Shown here one piece after another: positions 10,988 through 21,648 of a stretch of DNA of 64,000 nucleotides (the first letter of the stretch is position 1; every line of letters begins with the position of its first letter). The position numbers were made by a program, and so were the translations under genes. The DNA comes from Mycobacterium sp. 852014-52450_SCH5900713. GTDB lineage: Bacteria > Actinomycetota > Actinomycetes > Mycobacteriales > Mycobacteriaceae. The notes under the pieces were generated by a model. That model was not told where the DNA came from. It saw nothing but the letters and a program-made list of their open reading frames with translations, and did not search any database. The DNA lies in contig NZ_LZIL01000028.1 of NCBI RefSeq assembly GCF_001667075.1, positions 1 to 64,000 of the forward strand, given 5' to 3'.

Positions 10988-13903
10988 ATGAGCGTCGGAC
11001 AACGGCGGCCGCCCTTCTTCGCGCGGTCCGTCCGCAAGCTCGCGATGCTTGTCATCCTGGCGTGGGTGGCGTTTACGCTCCTGGTGAGTTTCGGGGTGCC
11101 GTGGCTGGAGACGGTCGGCCGGGAGCACTCCGTGCCGATGGCCCCCCAGGACGCCCCGGCGGTGCAGGCCATGCAGCGCATGGGAAGGGACTTCAAAGAA
11201 TCCGACTCGGATAGCTTCGCGATGCTGGTGCTGGAGAGCCAACAACCACTCGGCGACGATGCTCACACCTACTACGACCAGCTCGTTCGCAAGTTGAAGG
11301 CCGACACGAAGCACATCGAGCACGTGCAGGACCTATGGTCGGATCGGCTAACAGCGGCCGGCGCACAAAGCCCGGACAGCAAAGCCGTCTACGTCCAGCT
11401 GAACCTGGCCGGTAATCAAGGCACCACCCTGGGCCAGGACTCAATTGCCGCGGTCCGGCACATCATCGCCCAGACGCCGCCGCCCCCCGGCCTCACCGCC
11501 TATGTCACCGGTCCGGCAGCGCTTATTGCCGATATGCAGCACGCCGGCGATTCATCCATTCTGAAGATGACGTTGATAGGCGCCGTGATCATCTTCACGG
11601 TCCTGCTATTCGTCTACCGGTCAATCATCACCGTAATTCTGCTGTTGCTCACGGTCGGCATCGAAGTATTTGCGGCACGCGGGATCATCGCGTTCCTCGG
11701 CGACCACAGTCTGGTACAACTTTCGACGTTCGCCATCAACCTGTTGGTGGCGCTCGCAATGGCGGCCGGAACCGACTACGGAATCTTCTTCTTCGGCCGA
11801 TACCAAGAGGCCCGTCAGGCCGGTGAGGACCGCGAAACCGCCTACTACACCACCTACCGCGGGGTCGCCCCCGTCGTTCTGGGCTCCGGCTTGACGATCG
11901 CCGGAGCGATGCTGTGCCTGAGTTTCACCCGAATGCCCATCTTCCAGACCATCGGCGTGCCCTGCGCCGTCGGCCTGCTCGCTTCGGTCGCGATCGCCCT
12001 GACCCTGGTCCCGGCGGTCATTACCCTCGGGAGTGGCTTCGGGCTATTAGATCCCAGGCGCATGATCGGCTTCCAGCGCTGGCGCCGGGTCGGCACGGCG
12101 ATCGTCCGCTGGCCCGCGCCCATTCTCGCCGCGACGATCGCCATCGCTCTCGTCGGTCTGGTCACCTTGCCGGGTTATCAAACCAGCTACAACGACCGCG
12201 CCTACATCCCCAAAAATGTTCCGGCCAACGTGGGATATGCGGCCGCCGATCGTCACTTCAGCCAATCCCGGATGATGCCGGAAATCCTGATGATCGAATC
12301 AGACCACGACATGCGGAACCCAGCTGACTTTCTCGTGCTGCACAGACTGGCCAAGGGGATCTTCCAGGTGAAAGGCATTTCCCGGGTTCAGGGGATAACC
12401 CGGCCGGAGGGAACGCCAATCCAACATACGTCGATACCGTTCTTGCTCAGCATGCAGCAAGCGACCATGTCGCAAGATATGAAGTATATGCAGGCGCGAA
12501 CGGACGACATGCTCAAGCAAGCCGACTTGATCTCTCAGCAGATTGCGACAATGAAGCGCCTGTACGAGTTGCAGAAGCGGATGACTGAGATCACCCATGA
12601 CACGATTACGAAGACGAAGGAGATGACTGTAGTCATCGGTGAAGTTCGGCAACATTTGTCTGACTTCGAAGATTTCTTCCGGCCGCTGCGCAGCTATTTC
12701 TACTGGGAGAGGCACTGCTACGACATCCCGATTTGCTGGTCGCTGAGGAACATTTTCGAGACATTCGACGGTGTCGACATTCTGGCCGATAAATTGCAGC
12801 AAGACCTCATTCCCGATCTCGACAAGATGGACGTGCTCATGCCGCAGCTGCTTGAGCAATACCCGACGATGATCGCAATTGCAGAGGGCATGCGATCGAT
12901 GATCCTGACGATGCACAGCACCATGGCCGGGACCCTGGGGCAGATGACCAGCAACGACAAAGACGCCGTCGCCATGGGCGAGGCTTTCGACGCCTCCAAG
13001 AACGACGACTCCTTCTATCTACCTCCGGACATCTTCGAGAATGCGGACTTCAAACGCGCGATGAACAACTTCCTGTCCCCGGACGGGAAGGCAGCTCGAT
13101 TCATCATTTCGCATCGGGGCGACCCAGCAACGCCCGAGGGCGTCTCGCGGATTGACCAGATACGCACGGCGGCAGAAGAGGCACTCAAGTCGACACCGCT
13201 GGAAAACTCCAAAATCTACATTGCCGGCACGGCATCGACCTTCAGGGACTTCAAGACAGGTTCCGAATACGACCTCTTCATTGCCGGAGTCGGTGCGCTC
13301 TGCCTCATTTTCATCATCATGCTCGTCATCACGCGCAGTTTCGTGGCGGCACTCGTGATTGTGGGCACTGTGGCGCTGTCGCTGGGCGCCTCCTTCGGGT
13401 TGTCGGTACTGATCTGGCAATACCTTCTGGGCTTCAAATTGCACTGGATGGTGCTTCCGATGGCTGTGATCATCCTTCTGGCCGTCGGGTCTGACTACAA
13501 CCTGCTGCTGGTTTCCCGCATGAAAGAGGAAATAGCGGCTGGCATCAAAACGGGCATCATTCGGGCCATGGGCGGCACCGGTAAAGTCGTGACGAACGCG
13601 GGCCTGGTGTTCGCTTTCACCATGGCCGCGATGGCGGCCAGCGACTTGCGAATCATCGGACAGGTCGGTACCACCATCGGCCTGGGTCTGTTGTTCGACA
13701 CCTTGATCGTGCGGTCGTTCATGACGCCCACCATCGCTGCGCTGCTCGGGCGTTGGTTCTGGTGGCCGCAGGTGATTCGTCCCCGTCCGGCGAGTCAAAT
13801 GCTCCGCTCCGAGGGACCGCGCCCGCTTGTGCGGGTTTTGCTCTCGCGCGACGTCCACGAAGACGACGCCCCGACGGCCGAGATCCCGAGGCCGGCTCGC
13901 TAG
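10988..13903 (+). CDS. mmpL4b: MmpL-family RND lipid transporter, second of the tandem pair
   Basis: 971 residues from the ATG at 10988. The open frame extends upstream to 10820 inside mmpL4a, but the upstream residues lack family character, while [15 protein letters not shown] aligns with the MmpL4a start. The same landmarks as its neighbour are present: [15 protein letters not shown], the helical arm, [18 protein letters not shown] and [15 protein letters not shown]. It lies 68 bases after mmpL4a, clearly one operon and an ancient tandem duplication. Both copies keep the Asp-Tyr pairs, so neither looks inactive; they may act as a heteromeric exporter. Confidence 0.92.
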   Translation: MSVGQRRPPFFARSVRKLAMLVILAWVAFTLLVSFGVPWLETVGREHSVPMAPQDAPAVQAMQRMGRDFKESDSDSFAMLVLESQQPLGDDAHTYYDQLVRKLKADTKHIEHVQDLWSDRLTAAGAQSPDSKAVYVQLNLAGNQGTTLGQDSIAAVRHIIAQTPPPPGLTAYVTGPAALIADMQHAGDSSILKMTLIGAVIIFTVLLFVYRSIITVILLLLTVGIEVFAARGIIAFLGDHSLVQLSTFAINLLVALAMAAGTDYGIFFFGRYQEARQAGEDRETAYYTTYRGVAPVVLGSGLTIAGAMLCLSFTRMPIFQTIGVPCAVGLLASVAIALTLVPAVITLGSGFGLLDPRRMIGFQRWRRVGTAIVRWPAPILAATIAIALVGLVTLPGYQTSYNDRAYIPKNVPANVGYAAADRHFSQSRMMPEILMIESDHDMRNPADFLVLHRLAKGIFQVKGISRVQGITRPEGTPIQHTSIPFLLSMQQATMSQDMKYMQARTDDMLKQADLISQQIATMKRLYELQKRMTEITHDTITKTKEMTVVIGEVRQHLSDFEDFFRPLRSYFYWERHCYDIPICWSLRNIFETFDGVDILADKLQQDLIPDLDKMDVLMPQLLEQYPTMIAIAEGMRSMILTMHSTMAGTLGQMTSNDKDAVAMGEAFDASKNDDSFYLPPDIFENADFKRAMNNFLSPDGKAARFIISHRGDPATPEGVSRIDQIRTAAEEALKSTPLENSKIYIAGTASTFRDFKTGSEYDLFIAGVGALCLIFIIMLVITRSFVAALVIVGTVALSLGASFGLSVLIWQYLLGFKLHWMVLPMAVIILLAVGSDYNLLLVSRMKEEIAAGIKTGIIRAMGGTGKVVTNAGLVFAFTMAAMAASDLRIIGQVGTTIGLGLLFDTLIVRSFMTPTIAALLGRWFWWPQVIRPRPASQMLRSEGPRPLVRVLLSRDVHEDDAPTAEIPRPAR

Positions 13904-13962
13904 GGCGTTCCCTGTGCAACGGCGCGTCATAGGGCTCGCGGCCGATACGCTGAGGATTCATC

Positions 13963-15234
13963 ATGAAATTTGCCCTGGCATGCTACGGAACTCGCGGTGA
14001 CGTCGAGCCGTCAGCTGCCGTTGCTCGCGAACTGCTGCGCAGGGGACACGAAGTCCACATGGCGGTCCCACCCGACCTCGTCGGGTTCGTCGAGTCGGTC
14101 GGGCTGGCGGCCGTCTCCTACGGGCCGAAACTGCAAGACTTTCTGGACGAAGAGTTCCTGCGAAACATGTGGCGAGACTTCTTCCGAAGTGCCTGGACGA
14201 TCCGCGGACCGCTGCGTGTGGTGCGTAGGGTCTGGGAACCGATCATCCAGTACTGGGGCGACGTCAGTACGACTCTGATGTCACTGGCCGAAGGGGCTGA
14301 CCTAATGTCCACCGGCATCAATTTCGAGCAGCCCGCCGCCAACGTCGCCGAGTATTACGACATCCCGCTTGCCACCTTGCATCACTTTCCAATGCGGGCC
14401 AACGGTCAGTTGGTTCCGAATGCGCCGGCGGCTGTGGTTCGGTCCACGATGACGGCGACCGAGTGGTTGTTTTGGCGCTCGACAAAAAATGTCGAGAATG
14501 CGCAGCGCCGCAAACTCGGCCTGCCAGAAGCAAAGCATCGCTCGTGGCGACGGGTCGCCGAACGTGGATCGCTCGAGGTTCAGGCCTACGACCAGGCGTG
14601 CTTCCCCGGACTCGCAGCCGAATGGGCGAAATGGGGGAACCGGCGTCCCTTCGTCGGCGCGCTGGCGATGGAACTGACGACCGAGGCCGACGAGGAAATC
14701 GCGTCGTGGATCGCCGAAGGGACACCGCCGGTGTGCTTCGGGTTCGGCAGCATTCCGGTGGAATCACCGGCCGACACGGTCGCAATGATCAGCGCGGCGT
14801 GTGCGGAATTGGGTGAGCGGGCGTTGATTTGCTTCGGCGGGAACGACTTCAGCAACGTGCCGCAATCCGAGCACGTCAAGGTGGTGGGCGTCGTGAATTA
14901 TGCTGCCGTCTTTCCCGCCTGCCGCGCGGTCGTTCACCACGGCGGCTCCGGGACCACGGCCGCGAGTCTGCGCGCCGGAGTACCTACGTTGATCCTCTGG
15001 AGTTCGGCCGACCAGCCATATTGGGGAAATCAGGTCAAAAGACTCCAGGTCGGCACCGCCCGCCGTCTGTCGACCACCACCCAAGATTCGCTGGTCGCCG
15101 ACCTGCGTCGGACCCTCGCCCCCGAATGCGCCGTCCGCGCCCGCGAACTCGCCAAGCGGATGACCGCACCCACCGAAAGCGTCGCCAAAGCTGCCGACTT
15201 ATTGGAACGTGCGGCGGCAGCGGAAACGCTCTGA
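13963..15234 (+). CDS. GPL-type glycosyltransferase (GT1, UDP-glycosyltransferase fold), paralogue 1
   Basis: 423 residues. N-terminal CYGTRGDVEPSAAVARELL acceptor-domain motif, and a C-terminal nucleotide-sugar site with VVHHGGSGTTAASLRAGVPT. This is the family of GtfA, RtfA and GtfB in the M. avium complex and Gtf1-3 in M. smegmatis, which add 6-deoxytalose or rhamnose to the lipopeptide. ATG with GAGGATT upstream, 59 bases after mmpL4b. Position alone would suggest the core enzyme acting on D-allo-Thr, but donor and acceptor cannot be read from sequence. Confidence 0.88.
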   Translation: MKFALACYGTRGDVEPSAAVARELLRRGHEVHMAVPPDLVGFVESVGLAAVSYGPKLQDFLDEEFLRNMWRDFFRSAWTIRGPLRVVRRVWEPIIQYWGDVSTTLMSLAEGADLMSTGINFEQPAANVAEYYDIPLATLHHFPMRANGQLVPNAPAAVVRSTMTATEWLFWRSTKNVENAQRRKLGLPEAKHRSWRRVAERGSLEVQAYDQACFPGLAAEWAKWGNRRPFVGALAMELTTEADEEIASWIAEGTPPVCFGFGSIPVESPADTVAMISAACAELGERALICFGGNDFSNVPQSEHVKVVGVVNYAAVFPACRAVVHHGGSGTTAASLRAGVPTLILWSSADQPYWGNQVKRLQVGTARRLSTTTQDSLVADLRRTLAPECAVRARELAKRMTAPTESVAKAADLLERAAAAETL

Positions 15235-15438
15235 GTGATGTGAAGTGCTGGCCGTGTTTCGGGGCGGCACTCGCTATGCCGGTGCGGTGCCCGGGGCCCA
15301 TGTGACTCAGGTCGCACATGGGATGCCATGATCGGTACAGTGACGATTAACTGATGAGCAAACTCAGAAGTACTGACGACGTCGATTCGGCGCTGCGGTC
15401 GTCGCTGATGATATTGACATGTGCGTTAGGGGCCGGGG

Positions 15439-16662
15439 TTGACAGAGCAAATTTGTCGTTTGTGCAACGGCGGTGTTAAAGAAGTGCTTGATCTCGGTCC
15501 ACAACCCGTCTCGAACGCTTTTGTGAGACCCGAGGAGTCGGCCGAAGTGCCGTTCTTCCGACTTGCCGTCGGGCTCTGCGAGTCGTGCACCATGGTGCAG
15601 CAGCTCGACGAGGTTCCCCCTCATCAAATGTTTCACGCGGAGTATCCATACCGCGCATCCGGTTCCTCACTGATCCGCAAACATGGCGAGGAGGTGGCGC
15701 AGCAGATCATCCAGACCTGCCCGGGCGGTCGGGATGGGTTTGTCGTTGAGATCGGCAGCAACGACGGCGTGATGCTGAAGACGCTGAGCCAGGCCGGTAT
15801 CCGGCATCTGGGAGTGGATCCGGCCGCCGTGGCGGCCGATGTGGCCCAGACGAACGGCGTCAATGTGTGGAAGGACTTTTTCAACGCGTCGACGGCGGCC
15901 AAGATCCGTGACGAGCATGGGCCGGCACAACTAATTTATTCGGCGAACGCGATCAGTCACATCTCGTACCTCGACTCCATATTCCTCGGCGCCGATCTGT
16001 TGCTCGCACCCGACGGGCTCTTCGTGTTCGAGGATCGCTATCTCGGCGACATCCTAAAGTGCGTCTACTTCGACCAAATCTACGACGAGCACATCTACCT
16101 GTTCTCCGTTCGTTCGGTGCAGGCGATGGCGGCTCATTTCGGCTTCGAGCTGATCCATGTCGAGCACCTTCCACTACATGGGGGTTCCATTCGCTACACG
16201 GTCGCCCGCCCGGGCACCTCGAAGCCGTCCGCCTCCGTTGCGGAATTCTTGGCGCGCGAATTAGCCGAGGGACTTGCCGAGATATCGACTTACGTCGAGT
16301 TCTCTACCGCTATAGACGGAATTCGGACCGACCTCGTCACCCTCCTCCAGGACTTGCGTTCCGAGGGCCGCCGCGTTGTCGGCTACGGGGCCACGTCGAG
16401 GAGCGCCACCGTGATGAACTATTGCGGTATTGGCCCCGACTTGCTTTCCATGGTGTGTGACTCGACCCCGGAAAAGCAGGGCCGCGTTACGCCAGGCACG
16501 AAAATTCCGGTATGCCCGCCTGATTACTTCTCCAATCCATACCCTGATTACGCGTTGCTGTTCGCCTGGAACCATGCCGAGGAGATCATGGCCAAGGAAC
16601 GCCGGTTCCACGAGAACGGTGGACGGTGGATCCTCTACGCACCGAAGGTCCATCTGGTGTGA
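15439..16662 (+). CDS. zinc-binding NDP-sugar C-methyltransferase (TylCIII-like)
   Basis: 407 residues in the three-part architecture of sugar C-methyltransferases: an N-terminal Cys4 zinc site (C6, C9, C47, C50) followed by LDLGPQPVSNAF; a SAM-binding domain with VVEIGSNDGVML at about 102-113; and a C-terminal domain with GYGATSRSATVMNYCGI at about residue 315. Relatives methylate C-3 of NDP-4-keto-6-deoxyhexoses on the way to branched sugars. TTG start at 15439; an in-frame TAG nine bases upstream excludes a longer form. The neighbouring SDR gene could finish the same sugar. 3-C-methyl-6-deoxyhexoses are known in some mycobacterial glycolipids, so a GPL branched sugar is a reasonable inference. 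Confidence 0.85.
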   Translation: MTEQICRLCNGGVKEVLDLGPQPVSNAFVRPEESAEVPFFRLAVGLCESCTMVQQLDEVPPHQMFHAEYPYRASGSSLIRKHGEEVAQQIIQTCPGGRDGFVVEIGSNDGVMLKTLSQAGIRHLGVDPAAVAADVAQTNGVNVWKDFFNASTAAKIRDEHGPAQLIYSANAISHISYLDSIFLGADLLLAPDGLFVFEDRYLGDILKCVYFDQIYDEHIYLFSVRSVQAMAAHFGFELIHVEHLPLHGGSIRYTVARPGTSKPSASVAEFLARELAEGLAEISTYVEFSTAIDGIRTDLVTLLQDLRSEGRRVVGYGATSRSATVMNYCGIGPDLLSMVCDSTPEKQGRVTPGTKIPVCPPDYFSNPYPDYALLFAWNHAEEIMAKERRFHENGGRWILYAPKVHLV

Positions 16663-16796
16663 TGGCGGTGGCCGGGCCTGTAGCGCTAATTCGATTGGTG
16701 TTGCGGAACTCACCGATATGATCGACCCGGTTTTCAATCTCGGCAAGCAATCCGCTCACCCACTTTTCCCTGCACTCGAATAGGAGGCGTCGGCTC

Positions 16797-17912
16797 TTGT
16801 CAGCGTCTGTGCTCATCACCGGTGGGGCAGGATTCATCGGCACCCTGCTTTCACGCCGTCTCGTCGAGGCCGGCTACGACGTCGCCGTGATGGATGTCCT
16901 GCTCCCACAGGTGCACGGCGAGCGGCCAACATTGAAGCTGGCACCCGCCGTGCGGCTCTTTACTGGCGACGTGACCCATGCGCCCGATTGGGATGCGGTG
17001 CTGCGGTTGTTCCGCCCCTCGCAGGTCGTCCATTTGGCGGCTGAGACGGGAACGGCGCAGTCGCTGTCCCACGCGACCCGCCACGGCTCGGTCAACGTTG
17101 TGGGCACCACTCAGCTTCTCGACGCTCTGAGCCGTTCCGAACTGGTGCCCGACCAACTCGTGCTGGCGTCATCAAGAGCCGTCTACGGTGAAGGCGCTTG
17201 GCAATCCGGCACTCAGGTCTTCTACCCGCGGCCACGAAGTCACGCACAGCTGTTGGCTGGTGCTTGGGATCCCGTGGGGCCTACAGGCGAACCCGCGGTG
17301 CCGCTTCCCCACCGCGCAGGCGAAACCGAACCCCGGCCAACCAACATTTACGGCGCCACGAAGCTTGCCCAGGAGCACCTATTGGCCGCTTGGGTGGCCG
17401 CACACGACACGAAGCTCAGCGTGCTCCGGCTGCAAAATGCCTATGGCCCGGGCCAATCGCTGACCAACCCGTACACGGGAGTCGTTCCGTTCTTTGCGCG
17501 GTTGTCACGCGAGAAACTCCCGTCGGAGGTGTACGAAGACGGCCGGATCGTGCGCGATCTCGTCTATATCGATGATGTCGTCGACGCGCTGTTCGCCGCT
17601 GTGCAACAACCCCCGGCCGAATCGCGTTGCCTGGACATCGGCTCGGGCAACGGCATAACCATCCACCAGCTGGCCCGGAAGATCTCCGCCATCTTTGATG
17701 CGCCCGAACCCGTCGTCGTGCCCAAATTCCGCGACGGTGATATCCGCGCCGCCAGCTGCGACGTCGAACCGGCGAGTGGCGAGCTCGACTGGCGCCCGAA
17801 GTGGTCGCTCGACGACGGGCTCCGCTCCCTGCTCGACTGGATTGACGAGCAATCCGACGTGCCCTCGGCGGCAGGCGATCGTGCCGCTTCGGGTGTCTCG
17901 TCGCAGCATTGA
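16797..17912 (+). CDS. extended-SDR NDP-sugar epimerase/dehydratase
   Basis: 371 residues. NAD-binding ITGGAGFIG at the N-terminus, SSRAVYGEG at about residue 125, catalytic YGATK at about 181, and the RDLVYIDDVV segment of extended SDRs. TTG start chosen because AGGAGG sits nine bases upstream. GPL loci encode an epimerase of this kind (gepA of M. smegmatis) thought to make the 6-deoxy-L-talose donor from a dTDP-6-deoxyhexose; this gene is a candidate for that role, or for the reduction/epimerisation step after the adjacent C-methyltransferase. Confidence 0.82.
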   Translation: MSASVLITGGAGFIGTLLSRRLVEAGYDVAVMDVLLPQVHGERPTLKLAPAVRLFTGDVTHAPDWDAVLRLFRPSQVVHLAAETGTAQSLSHATRHGSVNVVGTTQLLDALSRSELVPDQLVLASSRAVYGEGAWQSGTQVFYPRPRSHAQLLAGAWDPVGPTGEPAVPLPHRAGETEPRPTNIYGATKLAQEHLLAAWVAAHDTKLSVLRLQNAYGPGQSLTNPYTGVVPFFARLSREKLPSEVYEDGRIVRDLVYIDDVVDALFAAVQQPPAESRCLDIGSGNGITIHQLARKISAIFDAPEPVVVPKFRDGDIRAASCDVEPASGELDWRPKWSLDDGLRSLLDWIDEQSDVPSAAGDRAASGVSSQH

Positions 17913-18216
17913 GGGCACCGTACCGCGCCTTCGTCGGGAAGACGGTCGGGCGACGGGCCCTAGCGCACACGCGAGCTCCCGTGACCAGGCTGGCGCAAAG
18001 AGTGAGCTAATCTATGCACGCGCCCGGCTAGTGGTCGAGCTATCGCAGGCGGAGCACGGCTACGGACGGGAACGTCCGCCACTGGCGAAACCCCGCCGGT
18101 GTGACCAAGCGAACCCTGGCGCCCCGGTCAGAAAACTTAAAACGCGCATTGACGGCGTCGATGGACGTCTAGGCTCACCACCGGGCACTTACTGGCATGC
18201 GAGACAGGGGGCGGTT
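17913..18216. other. 304-base intergenic stretch, nothing recognised
   Basis: The plus-strand frame of the following methyltransferase stays open through this stretch and into the end of the epimerase gene, but its translation has no family resemblance, so I treat it as leader. I see no repeat or clear promoter. Confidence 0.5.
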
Positions 18217-19056
18217 TTGACCGTGACCGATAGCGACGTCCGATCTCTCTACCTCGATCAGATCCGGCGCGACCTCACCAGGTATGGCATGGACCAACTC
18301 GTGCCCGTGGGGTGGCCACTGCGGATGCGCGCCAGCGTGGGGTGGTTGACGTGGCTTCCCTTTCTCAAAAAGCGCAACTTGATGCTGGTGCGCAAACGCC
18401 CGTTCGACCAGAACGCACGCGACTTCGGCATGGATTGGCCGGCCGACGCCGAGACCATGATCGGAATGCGGCGGCTCACCAGTCTGCAGCATTGCGTCGA
18501 GACGGTACTGAATGAAGACATTCCCGGTGATCTGGTCGAATGTGGAGTATGGCGAGGCGGAGCATCGATCCTGATGCGCGCCGTCCTGGCCGCCTACGGG
18601 GACAAGACGCGCCACGTCTGGCTAGCCGATTCGTTCGAGGGTGTGCCGCCCCCCGACACCGCGAACTACGAACAGGATAAGCTGCCGCGCTTTGCGCTCG
18701 GGCTCCATCACGCCGCGCCGGTCTTGGCAGTGTCACAGGAGGAAGTCAAAGCGAATTTCGAGCGCTACAACCTGCTCGATGATCAGGTCCGCTTTCTTCC
18801 CGGCTGGTTCAAGGACACGCTGCAGGATGCGCCGATTGACCAGATCGCCGTGCTGAGGCTTGATGGCGACCTCTACGAATCAACGATTCAGGCGCTCGAC
18901 GCGCTGTACCCGCGATTGTCGCCGGGCGGTTTCTGCATCATCGACGACTACAACCTTGCCGGATGTCGCCAAGCCGTCGCGGACTACCGTACGAAGCACG
19001 GGATCTCCTCGGAGATCGTCACGATCGACCAATGTGGTGTCTTCTGGCGTAAGTAG
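18217..19056 (+). CDS. TylF/macrocin O-methyltransferase-family sugar methyltransferase
   Basis: 279 residues from TTG 18217 (AGGGGG five bases upstream; GTG 18223 is the alternative). The longer open frame back to 17695 is rejected. Family motifs: DLVECGVWRGGASILMRAVL at about residue 105, LADSFEGVPPPD, and the metal-binding stretch LRLDGDLYEST through FCIIDDYN. The family includes the rhamnosyl O-methyltransferases of GPL loci (Rmt and Mtf enzymes), which methylate 2-, 3- or 4-OH of the rhamnose residues. It sits just upstream of a GT1 gene. Which hydroxyl is methylated cannot be told. Confidence 0.85.
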   Translation: MTVTDSDVRSLYLDQIRRDLTRYGMDQLVPVGWPLRMRASVGWLTWLPFLKKRNLMLVRKRPFDQNARDFGMDWPADAETMIGMRRLTSLQHCVETVLNEDIPGDLVECGVWRGGASILMRAVLAAYGDKTRHVWLADSFEGVPPPDTANYEQDKLPRFALGLHHAAPVLAVSQEEVKANFERYNLLDDQVRFLPGWFKDTLQDAPIDQIAVLRLDGDLYESTIQALDALYPRLSPGGFCIIDDYNLAGCRQAVADYRTKHGISSEIVTIDQCGVFWRK

Positions 19057-19199
19057 TGGAGGCAAGGCGCAGTCGCCGCGCTCGCCAACTTCGGGGCCGA
19101 AGTACGCCCAACGCTGAAAGTGCTATCGGAGTGCAGGTTTCGTCTGGACGCACGCGCAACGCCAACATGGGCAGAAAATTGAGACTTGGGGACTAGACG

Positions 19200-20468
19200 A
19201 TGAGGTTTGTGCTGGCGAGTTACGGAACTCGTGGCGATATCGAGCCTTCCCTGGTCGTCGGTCGCGAATTGGTGCGCAGAGGGCACGATGTCCTTATGGC
19301 TGTGCCGCCGGATTCGGTCGGCTTTGTCGAGGCGGCGGGGGTTTCGGCGGTCGCCTACGGGCTGGACACGCGGACATGGTTGGACGTGTATCGCAACTTC
19401 TGGACATCTTTCTTCGGAGCCTTCTGGAAGATCGGAAATCTTCGAAAGCTCTGGCGCGAGATGTGGAAGCTGAGCGACGAGGCCTGGATCCAGATGAGCA
19501 AGACGCTGACGGCGGTTGCGGACGGAGCTGACCTGCTGTTCGTTGGCCTCAGCTATCAGGAGGCCGCAGTTAGCGTCGGGGAACATCTGAACATCCCTTT
19601 GGCGACGCTGCATCACGTTCCGGTCCGGTCCAACGGCGAGCTGTTACCGATTCTGCCGCCACCGCTGGCCCGTTTGGCGATGACGGCGTTCGACTGGCTG
19701 GGCTGGCTTCTGAATAGGAAAGTCGAGCGAGCGCAGCGCCGCGACCTGGGGCTACCGAAGGCAAAAGGCCCCGCGGCGCGACGGATGGCCGAGAGCGGCG
19801 CGCTGGAAATTCAGGCCTACGACGAGGCGTGCTTCCCCGGGCTGGCCGCGGAATGGGCGAAGTGGGACGGCCAACGTCCGTTCGTCGGTGCGCTGACGAT
19901 GGAGTTGACCACCGGCGCCGACTCCGAAGTCGTGTCGTGGATTGCCGCAGGTACTCCTCCAATCTGCTTTGGATTCGGCAGCATGCCGGTGGAATCGCCG
20001 GCCGACGCGATTGAGATGATCAGCTCCGCCTGCGCGCGGTTGGGCGAGCGTGCGTTGATCTGCGCCGGTTGGAGTGACTTCAGCGACGTCCCGCACGGCG
20101 ACCACGTCAAGGTGGTCGGCGGTGTGAACTACGCCGCCGTCTTTCCTGCCTGTCGGGCGGTCGTCCATCACGGCGGTTCGGGCACCACGGCCGCAAGCCT
20201 TCGCGCCGGAGTCCCTACCCTGATCCTGTCGATGGACGTCAATCAGATGTTGTGGGGCGCCTGCGTCAAAAGGTTGAAAGTGGGCAGCTCCCGGCGTTTC
20301 TCGAGTACTACGCGCAACACCTTGGTTGCCGACCTGCGCCGAATCCTCGCCCCGGAATACGCGACCCGCGCCCGCGAGCTCGCCACCCGGATGACCACAC
20401 CCGCCGAAAGCGTCGCAAGCGCCGCAGACGTCGTCGAGGCGTATGCCCGTTCCAGGCATCTTGCCTGA
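19200..20468 (+). CDS. GPL-type glycosyltransferase (GT1), paralogue 2
   Basis: 422 residues. ASYGTRGDIEPSLVVGREL at the N-terminus and VVHHGGSGTTAASLRAGVPT in the donor site. ATG start. Closely related to the enzymes at 13963, 26810 and 52654, with most divergence in the N-terminal acceptor half (residues 60-180), as expected when paralogues keep a similar donor and change acceptor. Likely adds rhamnose or a related 6-deoxyhexose to the GPL core. Confidence 0.87.
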   Translation: MRFVLASYGTRGDIEPSLVVGRELVRRGHDVLMAVPPDSVGFVEAAGVSAVAYGLDTRTWLDVYRNFWTSFFGAFWKIGNLRKLWREMWKLSDEAWIQMSKTLTAVADGADLLFVGLSYQEAAVSVGEHLNIPLATLHHVPVRSNGELLPILPPPLARLAMTAFDWLGWLLNRKVERAQRRDLGLPKAKGPAARRMAESGALEIQAYDEACFPGLAAEWAKWDGQRPFVGALTMELTTGADSEVVSWIAAGTPPICFGFGSMPVESPADAIEMISSACARLGERALICAGWSDFSDVPHGDHVKVVGGVNYAAVFPACRAVVHHGGSGTTAASLRAGVPTLILSMDVNQMLWGACVKRLKVGSSRRFSSTTRNTLVADLRRILAPEYATRARELATRMTTPAESVASAADVVEAYARSRHLA

Positions 20469-20628
20469 ACTGGTGCGGTGGGGCCTCAAAGCGCCGCGCT
20501 GCCTGGTGGCCGCCTGTTAGGATCCATCGACGCCGATCAACGATCTCGCCGAAACGGTAGGATTGAATCGACAATTCGAGCTGCGAGACAAGACCGCACC
20601 GACCAATTGATACACGACCAAGGAAAAC

Positions 20629-21531
20629 ATGACCAGCCTGACGACCAAACCGAAACTTCGGTGGACGCCCCGAACCCTTACCATTCTATTTTTTTGGTGG
20701 CTCGGGGGAATGCGCCCTGCTATGGTGCGGCATTACCTTACCGATGCTTTGCGCTGTCGGCTGGTGAAGTCGGGGGTGCCATCACGCACGGCAAAGCACG
20801 TCGCTGAGGTTAGCGCGGAGTTTGAGGCAAAAGCAGCCCAGGGAGAATTTCAAGAGCGCTGGTTCGATATGAACATTGTGCCCTGGTGTGTCACCTTCCC
20901 GAAAGTCTTCGAGCGCACCGACCCGGTGCGCATTCTCGAAATCGGGTCGTGGGAAGGGCGCTCGAGCCTGTTCTTCCTGAACTACTTTGCGCAAGGCGCG
21001 CTGACCGCGGTTGATACCTGGGCGGGTAGTGACGAATGGCACTACAACGCGACCCCAGACCTGCGGGACCTGGAAGCCAGGTTCGACAGCAACGTTTCCT
21101 CTGGTGCGGGGCGGGTAACGAAGCGCAAAGGATCGTCGCTGACTGTTTTGCCACAATTGATCGCGGAACGGCAAGAGTTTGACTTGATCTACGTCGATGG
21201 ATCCCACTTCTCCGATGACGCTATCGTCGATGGGCTCAATGCATGGCGTTTGCTCAAGCAGGGCGGAATGATGATTTTCGACGACGTTATGTGGCCGGCT
21301 TACCCGCGAGCGCGGGCCAACACCGCATGGGCGATCCACCAATTCCTGAAATACCATGCCGGCGAATACAGAGTACTGCACGCCCAATACCAGATTATCT
21401 TGCAGAAGAAGAGCGCATTTGTTGATGAGACTGCAGATTGGGTCAGCAAGCCACCCGCCCCCGCTGCAGTTTCAGATCCGTCGAATAACGGTCGTCAGCC
21501 GGAACAAACCCATCAGCAGGTGTTGGGTTAG
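20629..21531 (+). CDS. class I SAM-dependent methyltransferase (Methyltransf_24 type)
   Basis: 300 residues. A hydrophobic, basic N-terminal region of about 60 residues precedes a Rossmann domain with ILEIGSWEGRSSLFFL at about residue 103, FDLIYVDGSHFSDDAIVDG at about 184 and MMIFDDVMW. Conserved acidic residues after the fourth strand suggest a metal-assisted O-methyltransferase. AAGGAAAAC precedes the ATG. Its place between GT1 genes and an acyltransferase argues for methylation of a GPL sugar. Substrate unknown. Confidence 0.75.
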   Translation: MTSLTTKPKLRWTPRTLTILFFWWLGGMRPAMVRHYLTDALRCRLVKSGVPSRTAKHVAEVSAEFEAKAAQGEFQERWFDMNIVPWCVTFPKVFERTDPVRILEIGSWEGRSSLFFLNYFAQGALTAVDTWAGSDEWHYNATPDLRDLEARFDSNVSSGAGRVTKRKGSSLTVLPQLIAERQEFDLIYVDGSHFSDDAIVDGLNAWRLLKQGGMMIFDDVMWPAYPRARANTAWAIHQFLKYHAGEYRVLHAQYQIILQKKSAFVDETADWVSKPPAPAAVSDPSNNGRQPEQTHQQVLG

Positions 21532-21534
21532 ACG

Positions 21535-21553
21535 CAGGGTGATCCATACCCTG
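21535..21553. terminator. hairpin after the methyltransferase gene
   Basis: CAGGGT-N7-ACCCTG, perfect 6-base arms, begins four bases after the stop codon and lies between two convergent genes. No U-tract, as is common in mycobacteria. A modest candidate for a bidirectional terminator. Confidence 0.4.
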
Positions 21554-21648
21554 TCAAGCTCACGCTGAGCGCGCGGTAACCGGTCCGGTTTCGTCGCCCC
21601 TGGTTGCTCGTCGGCACCGGAGCGGCCGGCAGGAACGCACCGCGTCGG

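Noticed and set aside
16718..16783. Short plus frame MIDPVFNLGKQSAHPLFPAL before the epimerase
   Set aside because: Looks protein-like and ends at the epimerase ribosome site, but it is only about 21 codons with no independent support.
17695..18216. N-terminal extension of the TylF-type methyltransferase
   Set aside because: Overlaps the epimerase gene and lacks family character; a ribosome site lies just before 18217.
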